A stretch of DNA of 64,000 bases from Virgibacillus natechei (GCF_026013645.1 NZ_CP110224.1:3348001-3412000), one strand, 5' to 3'; positions 8,985-17,388 are shown, numbered from the stretch's first letter. Notes: generated from the letters alone by a model not told the origin. Numbers and translations are program-made.

Positions 8985-11900
8985 CTAGTTGTTTCCTCTC
9001 CCATTATTGCCATTGTTTCCATTTCCGTTGCCATTATTATTACCTGGTCCTCTTGGTGGTCCGGCTACATAACCTTCCATTTCATTACCGGCATGGTCAA
9101 CTACTTTAACAGTTACCATTGTGCTTGGATGCACATCGGTCAGTGTATATTCTTTTTCTTCAGTAATCGGTGCATCAAGAGCCGGCTCTCCGTTCAGGAA
9201 GATTTCCCAGGATGCAACCCCGCTTCCGCCCTCATTGTCCGATACTTCGATGTATACTTCCCGGTCACTGCGGCTAAATTCAGCTTCTGCTTCCGGCTCG
9301 GTCGTATCCAATATTACTGGCAGGGTCAGGGACTGGGCTTCGGCATCTGCAAAATCAATCACAGCCTCGGCTTCCAGATAATACTGGCCTTCTGGCGCTA
9401 TTTCCCCATCGATCGTGCCATCCCATGTGCGATCAGGCAGCAGGGAATATGAAGGTGCCAGTCCGCCATCAAAATAGTTCTTGCGCAGGAACGTTTCCTC
9501 GGTTAATGTCCGCACGACGTTTTCATCCTCATCGAGCACGTTAAAGGTCGCCTCTTTCGCGTTTCTCAAGAAAGAGAGAATGAGTATCGCATCATCCTGC
9601 ACGCCATCTCCATTTGGAGAAAAGGCAATGTCTTCTGGATTAATCTCCTCGGTTACTGGGTCAGCGCCAAGGAAACCATAGCTTCCTTCGCCAAGATCGG
9701 TACCCACTCCGGTCGAGCCATAGAAGGTCGTAGGATCCCACATTGGCGTATCAAAGATTGGCGCACTGTCCCAACCTCCTTTAAAGCCGACATAAGGCAC
9801 GTTTAACTCAGGGTTCGTGTCTGTCGGGTCCGTCAATGTAACAAACCCTTCCAGCCAGTAGCCATTGGTAAATATGTCTTTTAGTGATGCATCCATACTG
9901 CTGACATCAAGGCTCACGGTGAATGTAGCTGAATCATTTGCCGGCACTTCAATCGTGCTGGAAGGCTCTCCATCCACTGAAGCCAAATCTCCCAGATCCA
10001 TCGCCCCAAATTCGTTTGGTGCGACTACAAGGACACCCGCATCCACTGGTGTATCTGTCTGCACATTTGTATCGACTTCATAGCTTACTGCTTCGTCTGA
10101 GAAGTTTTCTGCTGTCAGTTCAAAGCTGACCTGATTTTCCGTTACTTCTTTCAATGCAACTTTTGCCTCACCGGATTCCGAATTGGTTACCATAACTGGT
10201 GTGGACAATGCGGCATGAAGCTGCATCAGTCCAGCGCCCTGACGGCGAGGGGAGACAAGTTCTCCATCAAACTCTACCTTTTTCGATGTATTTAGCATTA
10301 GGTTTTTTGCCAAGTTGACGCGGTCGGTGTTTTCATAGCCAAATTCGCTATCAACACGCTCAAGAACCAAGGCGCCACCGCCGGAAACATGTGGTGCTGC
10401 CATGGAAGTACCACTCATCAGGCCGTATTCATCGTCATTCAATGTAGATAAAATTTGCCCGCCTGGTGCGGTGATCTCTGGTTTAAAATCAAGATTCGGT
10501 GTTAGGCCCCATGAAGTGAAGGCACTCATTTTACCAGCATCCGGGTTATCAATGGTTGATTGATTGCCGGCAAATTCCAGTGTAACAGCTTGTCCATTTT
10601 TCACTGCTTCCGCTAGCCTGTCGCCATCATTCTTCAGCATAAACAGCTGCGGGATGGTGATGCTTGGATCTGTCGCCATATTGACAATGCCGTCGGTATT
10701 ATTATAAATGATAACCCCAGCTGCTCCGGCATTTTGTGCATTCATAGATTTTTCAATAAAGTCCAATTCGCCGCGTTGCACAAGTACATATTTTCCTTCC
10801 GCGTCCTGGCCTTCATAGTCTTCTGGAGCGCCAATACCCGCTTCGATCACTTCAAAATCCTTTTGCTCGACTTCTTCCGGATGGACATTGCCGGCTGACA
10901 GGAATGCTGCCGCGTTAGGATCTCCATCAATCTCATATTCTACTGCATCAACTTCCATAAAATCATTTTCATAGGATGCCACTTGCAGTGAATCATAGGA
11001 TAGACCTGGTGAGCCGCTCACGCCATAATCCGGATTGGATGCGTAAGGGTAGAAAAATCCGTCCCCGAACAGCGCGGAATTCCCGGCAGAGATCGACATA
11101 AGCACGCCATTGTCGACTGCTCTTGTGACTGCTTCCTGCTCTGGTGAATCCGGATTAACAAAACCTGCTGTTGAACCAAGGCTCATATTCAGCACATCTG
11201 CCCCCAGCTTGATCGAATCATCTATGGCTTTTATGTAAATGTCGCCATATGTTGACTGCATTTCCGGGTCATTTCCGAAGACTTTCAGTGCAAGCAACTG
11301 GGCTTCCGGTGCAATTCCCAGAATACCGCCATTGTCTTCATCGCCATTTGCCCCGACCGTTCCACCAACATGCATGCCGTGATAGTTTGCGGCAGAATGG
11401 ATTTCCCGTATTTCATCGTTCTCATCCATGTAGTTGTAGCCATATGGTACTTTTTCGGTATAAAATTTTCCAGGCAAACCCTCTTCTTCTACTGTTTCAT
11501 TCACAAATTCCTCGGTTAACGCTGCAGATTCGCTGTCAGAGACCACCATGTCCTGGTGGCTCGGGTCAATGCCTGTATCAATGATACCGACAACCATGCC
11601 TTCCCCTGTGTTGCCATAATCACGCCACGCTTTTTGTGCTTCCACAAGTTCTTTACTGTATTTCATTTCCGGCTCTGCATCTGGCCGTTCATACTTGTTG
11701 ACTCGATGTACTATTTTAACTTGAGAAATTTCCTCGATTTTTTCAATATCTTCCTGTTTCACATCGGCACTGAAGCCATTCACAACAGCGCTAAATTCTT
11801 CATGATACTCAGCGGCAATCCCTTTGCCATTCATTTCATCCTTTACCGCATTTTGCGTGGCAATCGCCGCCCGCTCCAGCCCGGTTTTTTCTGGCTTGTC

Positions 11901-12134
11901 CATACGCTTATACATGATTCCGCGTTGGGTTGCTTTTTCAACCGGGGCTTCCTCTTCCATTTCCACTACGACCCGGACTTCCTCATTCGGGTCCTCCGTT
12001 TCTTTCAGCTCATCGGTGCTGAGCTCCGGCTTGCTGTCCTGCCCCGGCACCGTCTTCACCATGGCATTTGCATAAGAAAAATTACTAAATATTAGCAAAA
12101 TAGTCGCCAGTACAATCGCAGTTCTTTTCAACAT
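8985..12134 (-). CDS. secreted S8 (subtilisin-like) serine protease, Vpr/lactocepin-like
   Basis: A 1049-residue secreted protease. A signal peptide (about 1-24, ending SYANA) is followed by an acidic I9-type propeptide. The S8 domain has catalytic Asp in VVGIIDTGIDPSHQD, His in NYHGMHVGGTVGA and Ser in LMSGTSMAAPHVSGGG. A PA domain (YVLVQRGELDF..) is inserted between His and Ser, as in Vpr and lactocepins. A Fn3-like region and a FlgD/Ig-like C-terminal region with SPNGDGVQD follow, then a low-complexity Asn/Gly tail. No LPXTG motif or S-layer repeats are visible, so secretion into the medium or loose wall binding is likely. The start is supported by AGGAGGGGG about 9 nt before ATG. The neutral-to-acidic composition fits a halotolerant host (inference). 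Confidence 0.92.
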   Translation of the reverse strand: MLKRTAIVLATILLIFSNFSYANAMVKTVPGQDSKPELSTDELKETEDPNEEVRVVVEMEEEAPVEKATQRGIMYKRMDKPEKTGLERAAIATQNAVKDEMNGKGIAAEYHEEFSAVVNGFSADVKQEDIEKIEEISQVKIVHRVNKYERPDAEPEMKYSKELVEAQKAWRDYGNTGEGMVVGIIDTGIDPSHQDMVVSDSESAALTEEFVNETVEEEGLPGKFYTEKVPYGYNYMDENDEIREIHSAANYHGMHVGGTVGANGDEDNGGILGIAPEAQLLALKVFGNDPEMQSTYGDIYIKAIDDSIKLGADVLNMSLGSTAGFVNPDSPEQEAVTRAVDNGVLMSISAGNSALFGDGFFYPYASNPDYGVSGSPGLSYDSLQVASYENDFMEVDAVEYEIDGDPNAAAFLSAGNVHPEEVEQKDFEVIEAGIGAPEDYEGQDAEGKYVLVQRGELDFIEKSMNAQNAGAAGVIIYNNTDGIVNMATDPSITIPQLFMLKNDGDRLAEAVKNGQAVTLEFAGNQSTIDNPDAGKMSAFTSWGLTPNLDFKPEITAPGGQILSTLNDDEYGLMSGTSMAAPHVSGGGALVLERVDSEFGYENTDRVNLAKNLMLNTSKKVEFDGELVSPRRQGAGLMQLHAALSTPVMVTNSESGEAKVALKEVTENQVSFELTAENFSDEAVSYEVDTNVQTDTPVDAGVLVVAPNEFGAMDLGDLASVDGEPSSTIEVPANDSATFTVSLDVSSMDASLKDIFTNGYWLEGFVTLTDPTDTNPELNVPYVGFKGGWDSAPIFDTPMWDPTTFYGSTGVGTDLGEGSYGFLGADPVTEEINPEDIAFSPNGDGVQDDAILILSFLRNAKEATFNVLDEDENVVRTLTEETFLRKNYFDGGLAPSYSLLPDRTWDGTIDGEIAPEGQYYLEAEAVIDFADAEAQSLTLPVILDTTEPEAEAEFSRSDREVYIEVSDNEGGSGVASWEIFLNGEPALDAPITEEKEYTLTDVHPSTMVTVKVVDHAGNEMEGYVAGPPRGPGNNNGNGNGNNGNNGRGNN

Positions 12135-12449
12135 ACCTTTCCCCCTCCTATTTTTTTACTAGATTTTTACTAGATTCCTTGCCCCAAATCCTCCTCTCTA
12201 TTATAAGTTTTTTTAGACTTAATTTTCTGACTCTATTAATTTTACGAGAGTTCCCATTATTCCAACAGTGCCAAATGACACGGGTAAAAAGTTTGATATG
12301 TGCTATAAATTACGTCTTTTTTTGATAGGATACTGCAGGATGGGGGTTGGTGCGACATGGTGGGATGAGAATGCATGGCTGGTTTGTGGGAGAATTCGTG
12401 GTTATTTTTGGTGGGTAGGTCGAGTTACTAGATTTGAGATGCGGATGTG
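12135..12449. other. intergenic spacer upstream of the S8 protease
   Basis: Presumably holds the protease promoter; no clear consensus was picked out. The open frame at 12268 runs into repeat DNA and has no ribosome site, so it is not called. Confidence 0.4.
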
Positions 12450-12645
12450 GTCTCCGTTCCGCCCGGCGCTCATAGTAGTTCGTTCCGCGGACGGAGCGTG
12501 TCGTTCAGCGGTTGCAGCTGTTTATCCTGCGAAATGAACGTTCCGTCCAGCGCTCACAACAGTTTGTTCCGCGGTCAGAGCGTCCCGTCCAGCGTACGAC
12601 TTTACTCCCTATTCTTAATCTCGATCTCCTCATTTGGCTTTTAAA
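12450..12645. repeat. family A repeat with shared 3' flank
   Basis: Four to five units such as TTCGTTCCGCGGACGGAGCG and CCAGCGCTCACAACAGTTTG, ending in the same CTATTCTTAATCTCGATCTC flank as the 7155 copy. Confidence 0.75.
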
Positions 12646-12702
12646 TGATAGGGAGATCATGGAAAATTCGGGAAGTTACGGCACCCCGACCAATCCGTCT
12701 TA

Positions 12703-12733
12703 ATTGAAAACGATTCTCATTAAGATGTATACT
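12703..12733 (+). promoter_or_regulatory. sigma-A promoter with overlapping Fur box
   Basis: -35 TTGAAA (12704-12709), an 18-nt spacer and -10 TATACT (12728-12733). Over the -35 lies TGAAAAC-G-ATTCTCA (12705-12719), 12 of 14 symmetric positions of the 7-1-7 Fur consensus TGATAAT-N-ATTATCA or close to it. It predicts iron repression of the flavodoxin. Confidence 0.7.
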
Positions 12734-12769
12734 ATAGGTAGGTTTTCACTTGAAGGAGATGGTTAGTAA

Positions 12770-13216
12770 ATGGCTAGAATTCTAGTACTATACGCGAGCT
12801 TGACAGGCAGCACAGAAATGATGGCAGAGGCAATCGTTGAGCATATACAAGATCGCCATGATACAGTCCTAAAAACATTCGATTTCGATCCGATCGAGGC
12901 GAAAGAATTGAAGGCTTTTGATGGAATATTGATTGGCTCCTACTCATGGGATGATGACATTCCATTTGAAGTGGATGGATTCCACGATGATATGGATGAA
13001 GTCGACTTAACAGGGAAGCTGGTCGGGGTATTTGGCTCATGTGACTCCTATTACGATATATACGGCCCAGCACTTGACACGATGGCTATGAAGGCAGAAA
13101 AACAAAATGGAAAAGTCTATGAAGAAAAATTAAAAATAGAGCTCGAACCTGATAATAAAGATATCGAGCATTGCAAGCAGTTTGCGGATGGATTCTTGAG
13201 TGAATTGACGAAATAA
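12770..13216 (+). CDS. flavodoxin
   Basis: A 148-residue FMN electron carrier. The N-terminal phosphate loop reads LYASLTGSTEMMAEAI (family T/S-x-T-G-x-T). Further flavin-contact loops are GSYSWDDD (about 58-65) and FGSCDSYYDIYGPAL (about 88-102). Length is normal for short-chain flavodoxins (YkuN/YkuP type). GAAGGAG sits about 10 nt before ATG. An overlapping Fur box and promoter upstream fit the known replacement of ferredoxin by flavodoxin under iron limitation. It stands alone; family A repeats lie on both sides. Confidence 0.93.
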   Translation: MARILVLYASLTGSTEMMAEAIVEHIQDRHDTVLKTFDFDPIEAKELKAFDGILIGSYSWDDDIPFEVDGFHDDMDEVDLTGKLVGVFGSCDSYYDIYGPALDTMAMKAEKQNGKVYEEKLKIELEPDNKDIEHCKQFADGFLSELTK

Positions 13217-13400
13217 GGTTCATTGGAGTGTACTTCGTTCAGCGATTACAGCTGTTCGTTCAGCGGTCACAGGCGTTTGTTCCACGGTAAGGGCGATTCT
13301 TCCCGCTGTCACAGACGTTTGTTCCGCGGCCAAAGCGACTCATTCCGCGTACGACTCTACTCTCTAAACTTGATCTCCGCGTTGCTGATTTCATCAACAT
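13217..13400. repeat. family A repeat
   Basis: Units TTCGTTCAGCGATTACAGC, TTCAGCGGTCACAGGCG, TTCCACGGTAAGGGCG, CCGCTGTCACAGACG, TTCCGCGGCCAAAGCG, then ACGACTCTACTCTCTAAAC matching the flank seen in other copies. Confidence 0.7.
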
Positions 13401-13465
13401 AGAAGGAAGTCCCTGTTTTAGTGGTGACTTTCTTGATCGAGAAGTGGCACGCCAAAAGATGACAT

Positions 13466-13505
13466 AAAAAAACACCCCACAATTCAATGTGAAGTGCTTG
13501 TTTTT
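13466..13505 (-). terminator. hairpin terminator, minus strand
   Basis: On the minus strand CACTTCACA and TGTGGGGTG form a stem with one mismatch or wobble and are followed by seven T. It lies 33 nt beyond the stop of the PIN fragment. Confidence 0.65.
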
Positions 13506-13537
13506 TATCTCAATCTTATATTAAAATCCCAAATACT

Positions 13538-13732
13538 CTAAATAATCTGTGGAGTATAGCAATCGAATGGTGTGTTTTCCAAATCTAAAATTCCACCCTT
13601 TTTATCTAATGTGATTATATGAGTGGCATTAGATGAATATGCAGCTTCCACAAACATTTGATCATCAGGATCATTAATATTCTCTATATTAGTTCTGTCC
13701 AGCCCTCTAGTGTTAATTGACTTACCCAATTG
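13538..13732 (-). pseudogene. PIN-domain nuclease fragment (C-terminal remnant)
   Basis: About 63 codons open after an in-frame TGA at about 13739-13741. The segment INDPDDQMFVEAAYSSNATH followed by IITLDKKGG is the typical C-terminal stretch of PIN-domain toxins (conserved D..F.EAA and T-x-D). The only available start is TTG without a ribosome site, and the N-terminal half with the first acidic residues is missing, so this is a decayed VapC-like or PIN toxin. No antitoxin gene is recognisable nearby. The intact terminator downstream suggests the gene was once expressed from this strand. Confidence 0.6.
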
Positions 13733-13821
13733 AAGAATTCAGTTATTATTATTAGCGTATCTCTCGTCTCAACATCAGGGAGTCATAGCCACCCAATATT
13801 TCAAATTCGAAATTTACCTTA

Positions 13822-13880
13822 TATATTCGACATATTATGACAAAAAACGGGAAGTGACAGGCACCCGATCAATCTTTTCA
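13822..13880. repeat. family E repeat (GGGAAGTGACAGGCAC)
   Basis: ATTCGACATATTATGACAAA followed by GGGAAGTGACAGGCACCC. The same words recur at 15115-15160 and 18238-18280. Confidence 0.75.
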
Positions 13881-13969
13881 CTTCTTTTTCTTCTTTGAAT
13901 ATGATTCAATTAACAAATACTACATACTATAGAAGGAATGAAATTTTCATTTGTTAGGAGGATAAGCGA

Positions 13970-15004
13970 ATGAGCACAGAAACCACTAAACAATTAATAG
14001 ATGAAATACACGCGGAAGCAATTACGATTGATGCGCACTTTGACCTTCTTTTTGACGTGGCTGCGCAGCGAGAACTGGGGAGAACACAGGTAATTGAAAC
14101 CGACCATCTTCCCCATTTCACTAAAGGTTCGTGGGATGTTATTGTGTCTTCCATTTTTCTAGATAATAGCCAGTTGCCTGAAATGGCACTGCATAAGGCG
14201 TTAGACCAGGTCAGGTCTCTATATGCTGAGATTGAGGAATCGCCGGATAAGATCATGTTATGCAAAAATGTGCAAGATATTAAGCAGGCGAAGCAAAGTG
14301 GAAAAGTTGGGATTATGCTTTCATTTGAAGGCGTCGAACCGCTCCACAGTGACGTAAATCTCGTTCGTGTATTTTATGAATTAGGGGTTCGAATGATCGG
14401 ACTCACGTGGAGCAGAAGAAATGCGGCTGGTGACGGCTGTGCATTCAACTTCACGACACGTCAAGCTACGGGTGGTTTATCCGATTTTGGTCTATCTGTG
14501 ATTGCTGAAGCGGAGAGACTCGGAATGATTATGGATGTCACGCACATTAATGATGAGGGATTTCAAGATATTATCGCCTCTTCCCATCAACCCGTGATTG
14601 CTTCTCATTCCAATGCACGAGAGATCGCTGAGACACCGCGGAATTTGACGGATGAACAATTACGGCAAGTTGCGAAGTCTGGTGGCGTTGCCGGAATTAA
14701 CGCAATTAGCACGATCGCTTCTATAAAACCAGAGGAAGCTACAATAGAAAAGTTAGTCGACCATATTGAACACATGACCACGATCGTTGGTGTTGATCAT
14801 ATTGGTATCGGTCTGGATTTATGTGACATGTTGAATAAATATATCGTACTTGGAAAAAAACGAAAAGCATTTGATATTCTAAAGGATCACGGGAAGTTAG
14901 AGGACCTAACACATGCACTGTTAGAGAGAGGTTTTGAAAAGGAATCCATATTAAAGATTTACGGTCAAAATATGTTGCGTGTGTATGATGAAATCCTTTC
15001 CTAG
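13970..15004 (+). CDS. membrane dipeptidase-like protein (peptidase M19)
   Basis: A 344-residue metallopeptidase of the renal dipeptidase family, expected to cleave dipeptides using two zinc ions. Family landmarks are TIDAHFD near residue 22 (metal-binding H-x-D), GIMLSFEGVEPL with the bridging Glu, GLTWSRRN, VTHIND, SHSNAREI and GVDHIGIGLDLCD. Length matches the family (about 310-400). No signal peptide, so it is cytoplasmic in spite of the family name. TTAGGAGGATAAGCG precedes ATG. Family E repeats flank the gene at both ends. Confidence 0.88.
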   Translation: MSTETTKQLIDEIHAEAITIDAHFDLLFDVAAQRELGRTQVIETDHLPHFTKGSWDVIVSSIFLDNSQLPEMALHKALDQVRSLYAEIEESPDKIMLCKNVQDIKQAKQSGKVGIMLSFEGVEPLHSDVNLVRVFYELGVRMIGLTWSRRNAAGDGCAFNFTTRQATGGLSDFGLSVIAEAERLGMIMDVTHINDEGFQDIIASSHQPVIASHSNAREIAETPRNLTDEQLRQVAKSGGVAGINAISTIASIKPEEATIEKLVDHIEHMTTIVGVDHIGIGLDLCDMLNKYIVLGKKRKAFDILKDHGKLEDLTHALLERGFEKESILKIYGQNMLRVYDEILS

Positions 15005-15044
15005 ATGGTAGGAAAGAATGGATCAAGTAAAACTTCATTACGAT

Positions 15045-15168
15045 AAAACCGAAAAGTGACAGGTATCCAAAAGGAGCCTGTCACTTTGAATTGGGATTTA
15101 TAATTATGGAACTTCGCATTCGACATATTATGACAAAAACCGGGAAGTGACAGGCACTTCTCCTAAAG
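15045..15168. repeat. family E repeat with hairpin
   Basis: AAAAGTGACAGG and CCTGTCACTTT form a hairpin (about 15052-15087). After about 30 bp ATTCGACATATTATGACAAA and GGGAAGTGACAGGCACTTCT follow. The same arrangement lies at 18125-18285. The hairpin may terminate the M19 transcript. Confidence 0.75.
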
Positions 15169-15196
15169 TCTAAAATTCAATATCAGCAAATTCTTC

Positions 15197-15391
15197 CTAA
15201 TTCAGATCATGTGGGATGGCTTTCTCAACCATAAGATTACGTAATGTAGTTATTGTTACTGAAACATCGAAATCCAGCATCTCTTCTCCATCGTGATCAG
15301 CTTTAAGATAGAGGACGTTTCGAACGACATATGCACATTCTTCAGTCTGCCAATGTATATCCTTTTTTAACATAGTTGGTTCATTTTTCAT
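15197..15391 (-). CDS. small hypothetical protein (64 aa)
   Basis: A 64-residue acidic protein (MKNEPTMLKKDIHWQTEECA..). It has no transmembrane segment and is not a family I recognise. The coding call rests on a good ribosome site (CAGGGAGGTTCAAACA before ATG) and its position 65 nt after the HIRAN gene on the same strand, where it could be the last gene of the kinase/HIRAN transcript. In size and position it could be a small partner protein, but nothing in the sequence shows that. Confidence 0.5.
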   Translation of the reverse strand: MKNEPTMLKKDIHWQTEECAYVVRNVLYLKADHDGEEMLDFDVSVTITTLRNLMVEKAIPHDLN

Positions 15392-15455
15392 TGTTTGAAC
15401 CTCCCTGTTTTACGGTATGCATTGCATTCATCCCTTCTATGATTTGGACTAGGAT

Positions 15456-16205
15456 TTACATTTGCATCATGGGTTCTAATTCATGGGAGGCTGAGCCTGT
15501 CAATGTTGGTATTTCACATTCGAAATCTACCTTTAGCCACCAATGCGGTGTTGATTTTTCATTAATATAAGTGACAGTTGCTATAGGCACCGCTCCCTCT
15601 TCCATTAAAGAGAAGATGGCTTTACTATAAAAGGCAGGAATATAGCCAATTTTTTCCTCATTGTATTTGTACACTGCAACAGCATTAGAATCATACTCAT
15701 TTAAAGGTTCTTGCTTCAGTTTTAATTTCTCATTTAAAGTCAATAAAGAAGACCAATCCTCTGGCAAATTTTGATATCGCATTCCGTGAATAAAAAAGTT
15801 TGAATGTAATTTACCATCACCTGTATGACGAAGAGGTTGCTCAAAGGAATATGAGTCATTGGCTAACCGTCCCCTAGTCTGTTTTAAAACATCCATTTTA
15901 GAAGCATTCTCATCCAAACCTAAGTCTAATAAAATCGCCTTAAAATCTAAACGGTCCGCAGATGGTAATCGATGATCAAAAGTTGGAAATAATTTTTTAG
16001 ATACATACGTTTTTTCCTTATCAGGGAATGCTGGGTGTAACATATAACCATTTTCTAAAGCATCCTTTAATTTACGGTAACCCTGTTCTTGATTTGTATA
16101 AACAAACTCATAGTACCCATTATAGTAAGAAAGTGTTCCTATATGATAAAACAATCGTTGACTTTCATTTTGCCAGACGACAAGAAGTGTTTGTACATCA
16201 CTCAT
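15456..16205 (-). CDS. HIRAN-domain protein with HipA-N-like N-terminal half
   Basis: A 249-residue protein. The C-terminal third (about 140-235: FFIHGMRYQ, LKQEPLNEYDSNAVAVY, KIGYIPAFYS) is a HIRAN domain, a fold that binds DNA ends in SNF2 helicases but also occurs alone in bacteria. The N-terminal half (LLVVWQNESQRLFYHIGTL.., LHPAFPDKEKTYVSKKLF) resembles the small N-terminal subdomain that precedes the kinase in HipA proteins (inference). ATG at 16205 is chosen because it overlaps the kinase stop (ATGA) and has GGGAGGAAGAG upstream; the longer frame to 16274 lies inside the kinase gene. Translational coupling implies the two proteins work together. Confidence 0.75.
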   Translation of the reverse strand: MSDVQTLLVVWQNESQRLFYHIGTLSYYNGYYEFVYTNQEQGYRKLKDALENGYMLHPAFPDKEKTYVSKKLFPTFDHRLPSADRLDFKAILLDLGLDENASKMDVLKQTRGRLANDSYSFEQPLRHTGDGKLHSNFFIHGMRYQNLPEDWSSLLTLNEKLKLKQEPLNEYDSNAVAVYKYNEEKIGYIPAFYSKAIFSLMEEGAVPIATVTYINEKSTPHWWLKVDFECEIPTLTGSASHELEPMMQM

Positions 16206-17069
16206 TGCTCTTCCTCCCTTCCTAACCATTCTAGAATTTTTCTTTTTCGAAATGGTATTATATGTAATAGCCATTTCATCTGTGCTTGACTTAATATATT
16301 TAAGGAATTAATGAACTGAGAATATTCTTCCATGTCAAAAGTAATTAGATTTTGAATACTTCTTTCACATTCCTCCGGAAAATGTTTATTGATATATACT
16401 AATAAATCCTTTCCCTTTACACTTTTTCGTTCAAATAAACCTGCTTTTAACTTTGTATTTTTTGTGTATTTATTCATTGCTGGATCTGTAACCATCGTCA
16501 TTAATTTCTCATCCGTAAATCTCCAACCTAATGAAGCGCCATTATCGTATATTGGAGAGAATTTAACATCTCCATCATTGAAGAACAAAAGCATCCAATT
16601 ATAAGGGTGCCTATCTTGATTACCAATAAGAATATCAAAAATCTGCATGTTAATAAAATCAGATTTTATTAGTTCCCAATATTTAAAATGCTGAATCATC
16701 CTGAAACCAGCGTCAATCAGATCATTATTTATTAATGATGATTCTTGTAATTCCTCATACTCCACTAGATTAGCTAATAGAGCGCCGCCTTCACTATTCA
16801 TATCAGCACGGTTCTCTTTAACAAAATTCTTAAGGAGACAACCCCTCCTGCCTTTTCTAGTAACCATTTCAACTTTCATCATTTGTAATCCCAAAATATT
16901 TCCGATCCTAGATGCTATTAATTCAGTAATGTCCTCCCATGAAGTACCAAGTTCAACTTCCCTTGGGTATTTAATTATATAACCCGTCTGGTGACATTAT
17001 TTCTTCTTTTTCTAACGTACTCTTACCACCGTATCCTAAAAGATCCCACTCACTGATATCTTTATACAC
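16202..17069 (-). pseudogene. HipA-like (HipA_2/CtkA type) kinase with frameshift near residue 30
   Basis: The downstream frame (from about 16984 to 16202) encodes most of a HipA-type kinase: the catalytic loop IGNQDRHPYNW and the metal-binding segment FSPIYDNGASLGW are intact. The upstream frame from GTG 17069, with AGAAGGA at good spacing, gives VYKDISEWDLLGYGGKSTL, a Gly-rich nucleotide loop, then stops at 16971-16973. The two halves join in register at MSPDG / YIIKYPREVELG, so a single indel near 16971-16985 splits the protein just before the expected ATP-binding Lys. The downstream part has no good start codon before TTG at 16894. Either a recent inactivation, a read error or recoding. 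Coupled to the HIRAN gene by a 4-nt overlap. Confidence 0.72.
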
Positions 17070-17187
17070 AAATAATCGTCCTTCTTATATCATAATATGT
17101 ATATTTTAACACATACCATTCACAATACACATTTTATTTGTTTAAGATTTCTGATAGCTCATATTAAATCTATGACTTAAACCACTA
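17070..17187. promoter_or_regulatory. probable promoter region of the kinase/HIRAN operon
   Basis: AT-rich; on the minus strand TATTATGATATAAG lies just upstream of the GTG start and includes plausible -10 sequences, but no -35 is convincing. Confidence 0.3.
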
Positions 17188-17285
17188 TTAGAAACTTGGC
17201 TGTCACCAAGCCTTTAGGTGACAGCCTTAGTTGCACTTATGCAGTAAGAATGTTTTTATATTTCCTTAACTGCAAACTCACAACT
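17188..17285. repeat. family D two-hairpin repeat (best copy)
   Basis: GAAACTT, then hairpin 1 with arms GGCTGTCACC and GGTGACAGCC (perfect 10 bp), the conserved TTAGTTGCACTTATGCAG, and hairpin 2 (TAAGAATG..CCTTA) ending ACTGCAAA. Confidence 0.8.
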
Positions 17286-17337
17286 AGCAGATCCTATAAA
17301 AAGAGTATTTAGCGACGCTCAGCACCGAGTAGTGCCG

Positions 17338-17388
17338 TTCATCTGCATTTTACCTAACTTACCAACTATTGGTCGTTTGACGCCAATA
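17338..17388 (-). pseudogene. possible fragment of a tagO-like 3' end
   Basis: The stretch ending GGTCGTTTGACGCC matches 24 of 29 bases of the tagO coding sequence at about 18341-18369 in the same orientation. Its translation (GVKRPIVGKLGK) parallels TagO GGKRPVVDRLRK. It looks like debris of a duplicated tagO end. Very short, so tentative. Confidence 0.35.

Noticed and set aside
12268..12537. 89-codon frame upstream of the flavodoxin
   Set aside because: The second half is family A repeat; no ribosome site, and composition is unlike a protein.
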